A stretch of DNA of 64,000 nucleotides from Rathayibacter sp. VKM Ac-2879 (GTDB lineage Bacteria; Actinomycetota; Actinomycetes; Actinomycetales; Microbacteriaceae), in contig NZ_JADKSO010000005.1 of assembly GCF_015351245.1 (NCBI RefSeq), forward strand, positions 124,001 through 188,000. Reading direction: 5' to 3'. The translations under genes and the position numbers were made by a program. This document shows positions 50,991-59,763 of the stretch, in pieces. How positions within the stretch are numbered: position 1 is the stretch's first letter; the number at the start of each line of letters is the position of its first letter. Under the pieces are notes generated by a model, which made no database searches, had not been told where the DNA came from, and worked only from the letters and a program-made list of their open reading frames with translations.

Positions 50991-52127
50991 TCAGTCGATC
51001 GCGAGGGGCAGCCGACGACCGGTCAGGCCCCTCGGACGATCCGAGAGCCTTCGCGCGAGGGCGATGATGGCCTGGGCCGCGGAGTCGTCTGGTGCGCCGA
51101 CGACGACCGGGACACCGTCATCGCCGCCCGAGCGGAGGGCGACACTGATCGGCAAGGACGCCAGCAGGAGCACCGGCTCGCCGTCCGCGCCAAGGCGACG
51201 CGCGACTTCGGCGCCCCCTCCGCTCCCGAAGAGCTCGAGCACCGAACCGTCGGGCTGGGGCAGCCCCGCCATGTTCTCGACCACCCCCACGATCCGTTGA
51301 CCGGACTGACGGGCGAGGGCGCCGCTGCGCTCGGCGACGTCGGCCGCAGCCGGCTGCGGCGTCGTCACGATCAGTACCTCCGCATGCGGGAGGAGCTGAC
51401 CGATCGAGATCGCCACGTCGCCCGTGCCCGGCGGAAGATCGAGCAACAGCACGTCGAGGTCGCCGAAGTAGACGTCGGTGAGGAACTGCGAGATCGTGCG
51501 GTGCAGCATCGGTCCGCGCCACGACACGGCGGCGCCGCGCGTGTCGCCCTCGAGGAACATGCCGATCGAGATGACCTTCACGCCGTAGGCGACCGGAGGC
51601 AGCATCAGCTCGCCGACTCGGGTCGGCCCGGCGACACGTCCCTCGTGCATCAGGCCCAGGAGCCCGGGGATCGAGAATCCGTGCACGTCCGCATCGACGA
51701 GCCCCACCGCGAGGCCCTGCTGCGCGAGAGCCACCGCGAGGTTCGCCGTCACGGTCGACTTGCCCACCCCTCCCTTGCCGCTCGTCACCGCGTAGACGCG
51801 GGTGAGTGAATCAGGGCCGAACGGCATGGCGCGCTTCGAGCCGCGGAGGCGCTCGGTGAGCGCGGTGCGCTGTGCGGGGGTCATCACGCCGACGGTGATC
51901 GCGACCGAGGCGACACCGGGCACGGCGGAGGCGGCCGCGACGACGTCGCGCTCGATCGCGGACGCGGCCGGGCAGCCGACGATCGTGAGGCGGATCGCCA
52001 CGTGCACCGCTCCGTCGGGATCGGCCTGGACCGACTCCACCATGTCGAGCTCGGTGATCGGGCGGCGGATCTCGGGATCGAGGACGCCGGCCAGCGCCGC
52101 GAGGACGGCGCGATCGAGGTCAGGCAT
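50991..52127 (-). CDS. mrp: Mrp/ApbC-family P-loop ATPase
   Basis: A 378-residue Fe-S carrier-type ATPase. An N-terminal MIP18-like (DUF59) domain (residues ~1-90, with TIVGCPAAS) precedes the deviant Walker A VTSGKGGVGKST (115-125). DADVHGFSIPGLLG, LLDLPPGTGD and VENMAGL follow. The C-terminal CxxC that bridges the cluster in Mrp/ApbC proteins is absent: the expected site reads PQPDGSVLELFGSGGG. This form is common in actinobacteria. It overlaps the DUF1003 gene by 8 bp. Confidence 0.9.
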   Translation of the reverse strand: MPDLDRAVLAALAGVLDPEIRRPITELDMVESVQADPDGAVHVAIRLTIVGCPAASAIERDVVAAASAVPGVASVAITVGVMTPAQRTALTERLRGSKRAMPFGPDSLTRVYAVTSGKGGVGKSTVTANLAVALAQQGLAVGLVDADVHGFSIPGLLGLMHEGRVAGPTRVGELMLPPVAYGVKVISIGMFLEGDTRGAAVSWRGPMLHRTISQFLTDVYFGDLDVLLLDLPPGTGDVAISIGQLLPHAEVLIVTTPQPAAADVAERSGALARQSGQRIVGVVENMAGLPQPDGSVLELFGSGGGAEVARRLGADGEPVLLLASLPISVALRSGGDDGVPVVVGAPDDSAAQAIIALARRLSDRPRGLTGRRLPLAID

Positions 52128-52650
52128 CGCGGCGCTCGGCGGAGGCGGGCTCCGCCCTGTCCTTCTCGAGCTCCTCCACGAGACTGCGGAGTTCCGAGCG
52201 GATGAAGTCCTTGCTCGCCATGTCGCGGATGGCGAGCCGCAGGGCGACGACCTCGCGAGCGAGGTACTCGGTGTCGGCGAGAGTGCGCTCGGCGCGCTGA
52301 CGGTCCTGTTCGATCTGCACCCGGTCGCGGTCGTCCTGGCGGTTCTGGGCGAGCAGGAGGAGGGGAGCGGCGTAAGAGGCCTGCAGCGACAGGATGAGCG
52401 TCAGCACCGTGAAGCCGAGCGCCTGCGAGTCGAAGCGCGCATCCTCCGGTCCGTAGGTGTTGAACCCGAGCCAGAACACGCAGAAGACGGTCATGCCCAC
52501 GAGGAACCACGGGGTGCCCATGGCCCGGGCGAACGACTCCGTCAGGCGGCCGAAGCGGTCGCTGCTCTGGCGATTGCGGCGGGGCAGCACACGGCTGCGG
52601 AGCCCCTTGGGGTTCTCGAGCCGTTGATCCTGCTTGACGTCTCTAGCCAC
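52120..52650 (-). CDS. DUF1003 membrane protein
   Basis: A 176-residue protein with two membrane helices in the middle (TPWFLVGMTVFCVFWLGFN and FTVLTLILSLQASYAAPLLLLAQNRQ) and a long C-terminal coiled coil (residues ~105-170). The QASYAAPLLLLAQNRQDDRDR phrase is diagnostic of DUF1003. It lies between the MgtE-like protein and mrp, overlapping both by 8 bp. This fixed trio occurs widely in actinobacteria; function unknown. Confidence 0.9.
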   Translation of the reverse strand: MARDVKQDQRLENPKGLRSRVLPRRNRQSSDRFGRLTESFARAMGTPWFLVGMTVFCVFWLGFNTYGPEDARFDSQALGFTVLTLILSLQASYAAPLLLLAQNRQDDRDRVQIEQDRQRAERTLADTEYLAREVVALRLAIRDMASKDFIRSELRSLVEELEKDRAEPASAERRDA

Positions 52651-53980
52651 GTGAGCCCCTCCGTCCCCGTCGTCCCGTCTTCGCCCGGCTCGCCGGCGCC
52701 ACGACCGGCACGCTACGCGTCGCCGACGTCACCGGCGCCCTCGGTTCGTCGTCGCCGTGGCTGCGCCAGTCGTCCGGGAGGAGGTAGTCGAGCACGTCGT
52801 CGATCGTCACCACCCCGACGAGCCGGTGCGACTCGTCGACCACGGGCACCGAGACGAGGTTGTAGCTCGCCAGGATCCTGGCCACCTCGGCCGCGGAGGT
52901 GTCGGGGGTGATCGGATCCATTCCCTGGTCGAGGAGGGTGCCGAGACGCTCGTGCGGCGGGTAGCGAAGCATCCGCTGGAAGTGGACCATGCCGAGGAAC
53001 CGCCCCGTCGGCGGCTCGTAGGGCGGAAGTGTCACGCAGACCGCGGCTCCGAGCGCCGGAGCGAGCTCGTGACGGCGGATGAGCGCGAGCCCCTCGGCGA
53101 CGGTCGCCTCCGCCGACACGATGATCGGCTCGGTCGTCATGAGGCCGCCGGCGGACTCGGGAGCGTAGCTGAGGAGCATGCGGACGTCGTCCGCCTCCTC
53201 CGGCTCCATCAGCTCGAGCAGGGCCTCGCCGCGCTCATCCGAGAGCTGCGCGATGAGATCGGCCGCGTCGTCGGGCTGCATCTGGTCGAGGACGTCGGCG
53301 GCGCGGTCGTCGTCGAGCTGGCCGAGGATCTCGACCTGTTCGCTCTCGGGCATCTCTTCGAGGACGTCGGCGAGGCGGTCGTCCGAGAGCTCGCCCGCGA
53401 CCTCGAGCATCCGCTGCTGTGGCAGGTCGAGCAGTGTGCTCGCGAGGTCGGCCGGCTTGAGCTCGGACAGGCTTGCCACGTACTGCTCGGCGGATTGCGC
53501 CTCCGTCGAGACGCTCTCGCGTACTTCGCGCCAGCCGGCGAAGGCAGTCGCGCCCTTGGCGAAGGGGGAGGGGCTCGTCTTGGGCCGGCGGACGAAGAGC
53601 TGGGCGAGCTGCCACTCGCCGGGCCCGACCTCCTCGATCGCCACATCCTCGACGGTGGCGTCCCCCGATCCGTCGACGAAGCTGACGCGGCGGCCAAGCA
53701 GCTCCGCGATCACGCGCACCTCGCCTCCGCGCTGCTCGAAGCGGCGCACGTTGATGAGCCCGGTAGTGATGATCTGCCCGCTGCCGATGCTCGTGACCCT
53801 GCCGATCGAGACGAAGACGCGGCGGCGGCCGGGGATCTCGACGACCAGCCCGACGACACGGGGCGCATCGAGTCGGCGATAGACCAGAAGCACGTCCCGG
53901 ACCTTGCCGACGCGATCGCCGGCCGGGTCGAAGACGCTGCATCCGGCCAAGCGCGCGACGAAGACTCTGGCGGAACTCAC
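52643..53980 (-). CDS. PRC-barrel/MgtE-N/CBS protein without channel domain
   Basis: About 445 residues from GTG 53980, chosen for TAGGTT 7 nt upstream (a TTG at 53989 is also in frame). The N-terminal ~150 residues resemble two PRC-barrel-like units. MgtE N-terminal helical repeats follow (LAGELSDDRLADVLEEMP, DDRAADVLDQMQPDDAADLIAQL), then two CBS domains (GGLMTTEPIIVSAEATVAEGL, LVGVVTIDDVLDYLLPDDW). The five-helix magnesium channel of MgtE is missing. It is therefore a sensor or regulator rather than a transporter, perhaps working with the neighbouring DUF1003 membrane protein. Confidence 0.9.
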   Translation of the reverse strand: MSSARVFVARLAGCSVFDPAGDRVGKVRDVLLVYRRLDAPRVVGLVVEIPGRRRVFVSIGRVTSIGSGQIITTGLINVRRFEQRGGEVRVIAELLGRRVSFVDGSGDATVEDVAIEEVGPGEWQLAQLFVRRPKTSPSPFAKGATAFAGWREVRESVSTEAQSAEQYVASLSELKPADLASTLLDLPQQRMLEVAGELSDDRLADVLEEMPESEQVEILGQLDDDRAADVLDQMQPDDAADLIAQLSDERGEALLELMEPEEADDVRMLLSYAPESAGGLMTTEPIIVSAEATVAEGLALIRRHELAPALGAAVCVTLPPYEPPTGRFLGMVHFQRMLRYPPHERLGTLLDQGMDPITPDTSAAEVARILASYNLVSVPVVDESHRLVGVVTIDDVLDYLLPDDWRSHGDDEPRAPVTSATRSVPVVAPASRAKTGRRGRRGSRG

Positions 53981-54095
53981 GGCTACCAACCTAGACCCGC
54001 GCGACTCGACGGACGCCGAGCGTTCATGGCGGGCTTTCGGGGTGCTCTCTCTCCGCGCCCAGAAGCCTCCAAGAGTGCTGTGCGAGGCTGAGAGG

Positions 54096-54668
54096 GTGAC
54101 TCAGCAGACGCCGTTCACCGGCCGCGGGCCGGCGTTCCCCACCATCCCCCGGGGCGAGATCCTCGCCACCTTCGAGAGCTACGAGGAGGCGCAGGCTGCG
54201 GTCGACGTCCTCGCTCGCGCCGACTTCCCCGTGCGCCAGCTCGCGATCATCGGCACCGAGCTCAAGAGCGTCGAACGCGTCACCGGCAAACTGACCTGGG
54301 GTCGCGTCGCGATCGCGGGAGCCGCCTCCGGCGCGTGGCTGGGTGTGTTCCTCGGGCTATTGCTCATCATCTTCTCGCCGTCGACGAATGTCTCGTTCCT
54401 GGTGGCGGCCGTGCTGCTCGGAGCCGGGTTCGGGATGCTCTTCGGCCTCGCCTCCTACGCCGTCAACCGTCGCCGCCGCGACTTCACCTCGACGATGCAG
54501 GTCGTCGCGACGAGCTACTCCGTGCTCGTCGATCCCGAGGTGCTCAACCGGGCCCGCACGCTGCTCGACGGGCGCGGCGGAGTCGCCGAAGCGCCCGCCA
54601 CCGCCTGGGCGCCGCCTCCCGCAGGCGCCGAGCCGCAGCCCGTGCGGCCCGAGGACGAGCAGCGCTGA
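54096..54668 (+). CDS. General stress protein 17M-like membrane protein
   Basis: A 190-residue protein from GTG 54096. An N-terminal domain of the GSP17M type (GEILATFESYEEAQAAVDVLARADFPVRQLAIIGTELKSVERVTGKLTW) is followed by two membrane helices (residues ~75-120). A second soluble domain (STMQVVATSYSVLVDPEVLNRARTLL) and a Pro-rich tail follow. Function unknown, widespread in actinobacteria next to the MgtE-like gene. Confidence 0.85.
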   Translation: MTQQTPFTGRGPAFPTIPRGEILATFESYEEAQAAVDVLARADFPVRQLAIIGTELKSVERVTGKLTWGRVAIAGAASGAWLGVFLGLLLIIFSPSTNVSFLVAAVLLGAGFGMLFGLASYAVNRRRRDFTSTMQVVATSYSVLVDPEVLNRARTLLDGRGGVAEAPATAWAPPPAGAEPQPVRPEDEQR

Positions 54669-54722
54669 GGCCGCGCACAGACGAGCGGGGTCGGTCGACC
54701 GCTCCGAGATCTCAGGGTGAGT

Positions 54723-56141
54723 TCAGGCGGACCCCACGGGCGGCAGCACGATCTCGACCACGAGTCCGTGCGGCGCACGATTCGACAGAGTGACCGTTCC
54801 GCCCGCCGAGAGCACCGTCGTGTGGACGAGCGCGAGACCCAGCCCGCTGCCCCCCGACGCGAGCGCACGCGAGTCGTCGGGGCGCGAGAAGCGGTCGAAC
54901 GCCACGGGGATGAACTCCGGCGGCATGCCCGGTCCGTCGTCGGAGACGCTGAGCAGCAGCAGACCGTCCTGCTGGCCCAGCGAGGCGACCACCATCCCGC
55001 CGCCGTGTAGCGCCTGGATGGCGTTGCGGAGGAGGTTGTCGACGACGCGGCCGAGATCCTGGGCGGCGACGGCATAGAGGCGGGCGGGCTCGCGCTCGTC
55101 GATCTCGTAGTCGATCTCCACTCCCGACTGCGCTGCGAGGAGTCGGGTGCGGTCGACGGCTCCGACCAGCTCGTCGACGAGCTCGCCGAAGGGCGCGGTC
55201 GGACGGATCGTCTGGCTCTCGATGCGGGAGATGTCGAGGAGGGCGGAGGCGAGACGTACGAGGCGGTCGACGCTCTTCTGCGCGTCGAGGATCACGCGGT
55301 CGACTGCCGCGGCGTCGTCGACGCGGTGGTGCGCGATCTCGAGCTGGGCCGAGAGTGCGGCGAGGGGAGTCCGCAGCTCGTGGCTCGCATCCGACACCAT
55401 CTGCTTCTCGCGCGCCAGGGAGGCCGTCTGCTTGGTCAGGAAGGCGTTGAGCGTCGTCGCCAGCTCGTCGATCTCGTCGCGTGTGCCCACCACGGGGAGC
55501 TGGTCGCCCTGGCCTGGGTCGGCGGCGATCTGGTCGGCCCGTGCCCGCATCCGGCGCACGGGGGCGAGCGCGGCGCCCGTGAGGATCCAGGAGGCGAGGC
55601 CGAAGGTCACGACGAGGAAGATCGCGGCGTAGACGAGCACGTGCGCGAAGTCGTCCAGGACGAGCTGCGACGCCGCCTGGTCGCGCGCCGACGCGATCTC
55701 CCAGGTGCCCGCGTCTGTCTCGACCGCGGTGATGCGCACGAGGTAGCTGCTGGTCCCCGTGGTGACCTTGACGTAGCGCGGTGTGGTGTCGGCGCCGGAT
55801 TCGTCGAGGTCGTCGAGGACGGCGGCGCGAAGAGCCGAGGGCATCGTCGTCGCGCTGTGGTCGCCTGTCGGCGTGACGGCCAGATAGAGCTGACCCGTTG
55901 AGGAGCCCTGGGGGCGAGGCACGTTGCCCGCCGAGATGTCGCGGCGCACCTCGTCGTCGATCGACATGAGGATGGTGCGCTCGCTCCGGTCGACGATGCC
56001 GGTGACGACCTGGTAGAAGAGCAGCGCCGAGAGCGCGAACAGCACGGAGGCGACCGCGACCGTGCCGATCGTGATCCGAGCGCGGATCGAGAGCGCGTTC
56101 GTGCGTCGCCGCGTCGTACGTCCTGTTTGCGTAGCGCGCAC
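54723..56141 (-). CDS. Sensor histidine kinase, HAMP type
   Basis: A 472-residue membrane kinase. Helix 1 (~22-44) and helix 2 (~167-189) enclose an extracytoplasmic sensor of ~120 residues. HAMP follows (APVRRMRARADQIAADP). The H box is SDASHELRTPL with His254. ATPase motifs are DNLLRNAIQA (N), SDDGPGM (G1) and GGSGLGLALV (G2). It lies 3 bp after the response regulator gene. Signal unknown. Confidence 0.94.
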   Translation of the reverse strand: MRATQTGRTTRRRTNALSIRARITIGTVAVASVLFALSALLFYQVVTGIVDRSERTILMSIDDEVRRDISAGNVPRPQGSSTGQLYLAVTPTGDHSATTMPSALRAAVLDDLDESGADTTPRYVKVTTGTSSYLVRITAVETDAGTWEIASARDQAASQLVLDDFAHVLVYAAIFLVVTFGLASWILTGAALAPVRRMRARADQIAADPGQGDQLPVVGTRDEIDELATTLNAFLTKQTASLAREKQMVSDASHELRTPLAALSAQLEIAHHRVDDAAAVDRVILDAQKSVDRLVRLASALLDISRIESQTIRPTAPFGELVDELVGAVDRTRLLAAQSGVEIDYEIDEREPARLYAVAAQDLGRVVDNLLRNAIQALHGGGMVVASLGQQDGLLLLSVSDDGPGMPPEFIPVAFDRFSRPDDSRALASGGSGLGLALVHTTVLSAGGTVTLSNRAPHGLVVEIVLPPVGSA

Positions 56142-56144
56142 GGC

Positions 56145-56819
56145 CTACTCGACCGGGCGGAGGAAGTAGCCCTTGCCGCGGACGGTGACGATGCTCACGC
56201 CCGTCTCCTCGGTCGGAAGCTTCTTGCGCAGGTAGCTGACGTACTGGTCGACGATGTTGTTGTCGACGACCTCGCCGCCTCCCCAGATCTCGGCGAGGAT
56301 CCGCTGTCGGGTCACGACGGACCCGACCGGGGTGATGAGGAGCTTGAGCAGTTCGAGCTCCTTGGGGCTGACGTGGATGCGCGTGCCGTCGGCGGTGCGG
56401 CGGATGCTCGACCCGTCGACCGTGATCGTGCCCACCTCGATCGAGGTCGACATGAGGGAGGGGCTGCGTCGGAGCAGTGCCCGCAGTCGCGCGTTGAGCT
56501 CGGTGAAGGCGAAGGGCTTGGTGAGGTAGTCGTCGGCACCGGCGTCGAGGCCGAACACGCGATCCTCGACGGAGTCGCGTGCGGTCAGCAGCATGATCGG
56601 CGTCGACCGGCCGAGCTCGCGGATGCGTCGGCAGATCTCGAAGCCCGACATCGCGGGCAGCATGACGTCGACGATGGCCGCCGAGAAGTCGGAGGTGGTG
56701 AACGCCACCAGGGCATCGACGCCGTTGGTGGTCAGCTCGGCCTCGTAGCCGGCGTCTTCGAGGCCGCCCACGAGCGCTTCGCCCATGGCTGGATCGTCTT
56801 CCACGACAAGGATTTTCAC
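56145..56819 (-). CDS. OmpR/PhoB-family response regulator
   Basis: A 224-residue DNA-binding regulator. The receiver has the acidic pair VVEDD, phospho-acceptor Asp51 in VDVMLP, and KPF at the end. The winged-helix domain ends with IVDQYVSYLRKKL...IVTVRGKGYFLRPVE. Partner of the kinase gene just downstream. Confidence 0.95.
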   Translation of the reverse strand: MKILVVEDDPAMGEALVGGLEDAGYEAELTTNGVDALVAFTTSDFSAAIVDVMLPAMSGFEICRRIRELGRSTPIMLLTARDSVEDRVFGLDAGADDYLTKPFAFTELNARLRALLRRSPSLMSTSIEVGTITVDGSSIRRTADGTRIHVSPKELELLKLLITPVGSVVTRQRILAEIWGGGEVVDNNIVDQYVSYLRKKLPTEETGVSIVTVRGKGYFLRPVE

Positions 56820-56954
56820 GCGCTCACCCTACGGCGCGGCTCTCAGGAAAGCGGGATTTCTGAGAGCGTTTCGAGCGAGGTCGAGGGGTCTCGCACGGGC
56901 CGGAGGCGCGGCGGCACGCCCTTCAGCCCTACTCGGGTGACGTCGCGCGGTGGA

Positions 56955-57104
56955 TCACTCGTAGTAGAGGAAGGTCTCGGCGCATCCCTGGGAGCAGAAA
57001 GGCGAGTGGCGTCGCGCGCGCCGACGTCCGCAGGCCTCGCACAGGCGTGTGCCGAGGTGGAGAAGCTGGGCGCCTCGCGGGTGAGGCATGTGTTCAGGGA
57101 GCAT
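56955..57104 (-). CDS. Zinc-ribbon microprotein A
   Basis: About 49 residues from ATG 57104 (or 44 from ATG 57089). Four cysteines stand in the order CEAC...SPFCSQGC, followed by an aromatic end FLYYE. The spacing C-x2-C and C-x3-C with PFCS resembles YacG-type treble-clef ribbons. It is clearly paralogous to the microprotein on the other strand at 57357. Its candidate promoter is TGTCAT-17 bp-TAGTAT read leftward from 57216. Function unknown. Confidence 0.6.
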   Translation of the reverse strand: MLPEHMPHPRGAQLLHLGTRLCEACGRRRARRHSPFCSQGCAETFLYYE

Positions 57105-57187
57105 CGTCGATCCAGGGTGCGTGTCCGCCGTGGGTCCATCGGGGGCGAGCGAGGTGTCGGGTCTGCGCTCGGGAGGCGGATGTCGGG

Positions 57188-57259
57188 ATACTACGTCTCC
57201 TTGACATGAAATGACACTCATTCGGGTGCCATTGACAGGACGACGCTGAGGGAGATAAG
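57188..57259. promoter_or_regulatory. Divergent promoters with Zur-like palindrome
   Basis: Leftward: TGTCAT (complement of 57211-57216) and TAGTAT (complement of 57188-57193), 17 bp apart. Rightward: TTGACA (57232-57237) and GATAAG (57254-57259), 16 bp apart. AATGACACTCATT (57210-57222), a perfect AATGA/TCATT palindrome, overlaps the leftward -35. It resembles the core of actinobacterial Zur boxes. Binding is inferred, not shown. Confidence 0.5.
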
Positions 57260-57356
57260 TGCCGACTGGTAGCTATTCCGTGCCACACCCCTCACGCGGC
57301 TTCTCACCTTCCTAGGGTCGATGCAGTGCTGTCGACGATCTGAGGAAGGACGGCCG

Positions 57357-57482
57357 ATGCTCCTTCGCCTGTGGACCACGGTCACCCGACCCCGCCGCTG
57401 CGAGGCCTGCGGCCTCCCCGCGCAGAAGCGCTCCCCGTTCTGCTCCGACTCCTGCGCACGCACCAACTACCTGTACGCCTGA
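57357..57482 (+). CDS. Zinc-ribbon microprotein B
   Basis: A 41-residue protein from ATG 57357 with GAGGAAGGA upstream. It reads MLLRLWTTVTRPRR and then CEACGLPAQKRSPFCSDSC with the aromatic end NYLYA. The CEACG, SPFCS and C-terminal aromatic parts align with microprotein A encoded divergently 250 bp away. Four-cysteine zinc binding is likely. Too short for most gene finders. Function unknown. Confidence 0.65.
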   Translation: MLLRLWTTVTRPRRCEACGLPAQKRSPFCSDSCARTNYLYA

Positions 57483-57791
57483 TCGCTCGCTCGAGCGCCC
57501 CGATCCCCACCTGCTGACCCAGCGGTACCTCCCCGACGGGGGGATCCTGCCCGACCGGGTTGTGTTCCGCCCGCGCCGCCAGCAGTCATATCCTTCTGGC
57601 GACCAGCGCCGCACGAGCGACTCCGTCGCGGCGGCGCGGCTCCGCCGAGAGTGCCGGGGGTCGTCCACGACTCCCGTCGTCCTCTGCGGCCGCGACTGTC
57701 AGAGGGAGAAGCGTTTCGTGGAGGCTGTGCGCAGCGAGGTGGTCCGGCCCGCTCGGGCCGCCGACCGGTCCGAGGCCGAGAGACGCCTCCC
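57483..57791. other. Non-coding stretch before acyltransferase gene
   Basis: This 309-bp interval shows no convincing gene. Open frames run through it on both strands but give Arg/Ser/Gly-rich shadows. It contains small GC palindromes (CCCCGACGGGG near 57532) but no terminator or promoter that I can defend. Confidence 0.5.
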
Positions 57792-58781
57792 ATGACGCCG
57801 CCGCGGAGCAGATCGGCGGCGCTCGACGCCGTTCGTGTCCTGGGCCTCATCGCCGTCGTCGCCTGCCATGTCTGGTCGGCGCCGCTGTGGGCGCGTGAGC
57901 TGTTCTTCACGTGGAACGTGCCGGTGTTCTTCTTCCTGAGCGGCTACCTGTGGACCGAGCGTCGTCCCTTCCGGGTGGAGCTGGGCAAGCGCACCTCCAC
58001 GCTCGCCGTGCCTCTGCTCGCGTGGTTGGCGATCCTGTTCCCGATCTGGCTCGTGCAACAGGGAATCGTCGGGGGGCTGACGCTTTCGAGCGCCTGGCGT
58101 CCCCTCGCCGGCGGCAACTACATCGGGCGGCCGTTCTCGACGTTCTGGTTCGTCTCGGCACTCTTCTTCGTCGCGCTCGCCTACCGGCTGCTGCAACGAT
58201 TCCCCCTGATCGTCCATGTGGTTGTCGCTCTCGTCCTGCTCGCACTGGTCGCCGTGTCACCCGAGGCGTTCGCGCTCCTGCCGCTGGGGATCGGCACCGG
58301 GCTGGCCAGCCTCGTCTTCGTGGTCGCGGGAGTCCTCGCCCAGCGGTACCGCTCGCGGGTGAGGCGCGACGTGCTCGTCGCGGTCGTGCTGCTCGTCGTG
58401 TCGACCGTCCTGGTCGTGACGCGAGTGTCGGCTCCGCTCGACCTCAAGCGCGCCGACGCGGGCACCCCGTTCCTCAGCGCCTTCGTCGCGATCGCGATCT
58501 CGTTCGCCCTCGTGCTTCTCGCGGAGCGCTACGTTCCGCTCCTGGGCGAGCGCGTCGGACGGAGCATCGTCTTCCTGTCGAGCGGAGGACTGTTCGTCGT
58601 CTTCGCGCACCCGATCATGCTCTGGATCCTCAACAGCCGGGAGGACGGCACGTTGCTCGACTTCGCGTTCGCACTTCTCGTGCCGTGGATCGTCGCGAGC
58701 CTCGTGCGTTTCACACCACTGTCTGCCGCTCTGACCGGAGTGCCGCGAGCGACGCGCGAACCAGCCCTGGTCGGGCGCTGA
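57792..58781 (+). CDS. Acyltransferase-3 family membrane protein
   Basis: A 329-residue protein from ATG 57792 with about 10 hydrophobic segments. It has the acyltransferase-3 start RSAALDAVRVLGLIAVVACHVWSAP (catalytic-type His in the first helix) and FFTWNVPVFFFLSGYLWTERR. Members acylate sugars or cell-surface polymers in the membrane. Frames open further upstream give unconvincing residues, so 57792 is preferred. Substrate unknown. Confidence 0.85.
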   Translation: MTPPRSRSAALDAVRVLGLIAVVACHVWSAPLWARELFFTWNVPVFFFLSGYLWTERRPFRVELGKRTSTLAVPLLAWLAILFPIWLVQQGIVGGLTLSSAWRPLAGGNYIGRPFSTFWFVSALFFVALAYRLLQRFPLIVHVVVALVLLALVAVSPEAFALLPLGIGTGLASLVFVVAGVLAQRYRSRVRRDVLVAVVLLVVSTVLVVTRVSAPLDLKRADAGTPFLSAFVAIAISFALVLLAERYVPLLGERVGRSIVFLSSGGLFVVFAHPIMLWILNSREDGTLLDFAFALLVPWIVASLVRFTPLSAALTGVPRATREPALVGR

Positions 58782-58812
58782 CCATCGGCGGTCGGAAGAA
58801 GCCCGGAAGAAG

Positions 58813-58884
58813 TGCCCCCAGTAGGATTCGAACCTACGCCCCTGCCTCCGGAGGGCAGTGCTCTATCCCCTGAGCTATGGGGGC
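58813..58884 (-). tRNA. tRNA-Arg (anticodon CCG)
   Basis: The minus strand folds as a full cloverleaf: acceptor GCCCCCA/TGGGGGC, D arm GCTC...GAGC, and anticodon stem CTGCC/GGCAG with loop CTCCGGA (anticodon CCG). The T arm is GTAGG-TTCGAAT-CCTAC, with discriminator A. The CCA end is not encoded. It reads CGG codons, frequent in this GC-rich genome. Confidence 0.97.
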
Positions 58885-58964
58885 CAGGAGTGCCTGACAA
58901 CACTAGCACCAGGCCTGTGCGGCACTCGCGCGGGAGCGCGCGCGAGGCGTGCCACGATGGGGGC

Positions 58965-59759
58965 ATGCTGCGCACCGTCTCCGCCTCGATGGACCTGCGT
59001 CTGACCGGGCCGACCGACATGATCTTCCTGGTCGCCGCGACCCCCACGGGGGACCGTTTCGACGACTCCTTCACAGTGCACCTCGAGGGGGAGCCGGTGC
59101 CCGTCCGGGAGTTCCCGGCACGTCACGGCGCTCGCATCCACCGCGTCGCCGGCACTGCGGGGGAGATGCGCGTCGAATACCGGGCACGGATCGAAGGACA
59201 CGGGGCCCCTGACGAGCCGAGCGAGCTCGAACTCGTCGAATACCTGCGCCCGAGCCGGTACGCCGAGGCGGACATCCTCGGCGGGATCGCCCGCCGCGAG
59301 TTCGGGCGGGCGCGCGGCTTCGAGGCGCTCGCCGCGGTCGAGGAGTGGGTTCACGGCCACCTCTCGTACGTCTACGGGTCGACCGTCGGCACCGGAGGTG
59401 CGGCGCAGGTCATCGAGAGCGGCCAGGGTGTGTGCCGCGATTTCGCGCACACCGTCGCCGGACTGCTCCGCGCGCTGGACATCCCGGCGCGTGTGACCGC
59501 GGTGTATGCGCCGGGGCTCGTGCCCCCCGACTTCCACGCCGTGACGGAGGCGTGGGTCGGCGGCGCGTGGCACGTCGTCGACGCGACGCGCTTGGCTCCG
59601 CGCGGCACGATGCTGCGCATCTCCTCCGGCCGCGACACGGCCGACACCGCCTTCCTCAGCAACTACCTCAGCGACCTGCATCTGACGGCGATGAACGTCG
59701 AGACCACCGCCGACCCCATCGAGGCCGACGACCACAGTGCTCCGGTGCGTCTGGGCTGA
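58965..59759 (+). CDS. Transglutaminase-like cysteine protease-fold protein
   Basis: A 264-residue protein from ATG 58965; the open frame upstream overlaps the tRNA gene and is rejected. A CACGAT stands 6 nt before the ATG. The catalytic triad is visible: Cys in SGQGVCRDFAHT, His in DFHAVTEAWV and Asp in HVVDATRLAP. The N-terminal part is a beta domain typical of bacterial transglutaminase-like proteins. Substrate unknown, probably cytosolic since no signal peptide is seen. Confidence 0.88.
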   Translation: MLRTVSASMDLRLTGPTDMIFLVAATPTGDRFDDSFTVHLEGEPVPVREFPARHGARIHRVAGTAGEMRVEYRARIEGHGAPDEPSELELVEYLRPSRYAEADILGGIARREFGRARGFEALAAVEEWVHGHLSYVYGSTVGTGGAAQVIESGQGVCRDFAHTVAGLLRALDIPARVTAVYAPGLVPPDFHAVTEAWVGGAWHVVDATRLAPRGTMLRISSGRDTADTAFLSNYLSDLHLTAMNVETTADPIEADDHSAPVRLG

Positions 59760-59763
59760 CGGC

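Noticed and set aside
58812-58884. tRNA-Arg as attachment site of the left-hand mobile element
   Set aside because: It is 50 kb away and flanked by ordinary chromosomal genes, with no partial duplicate of its 3' end seen near it.
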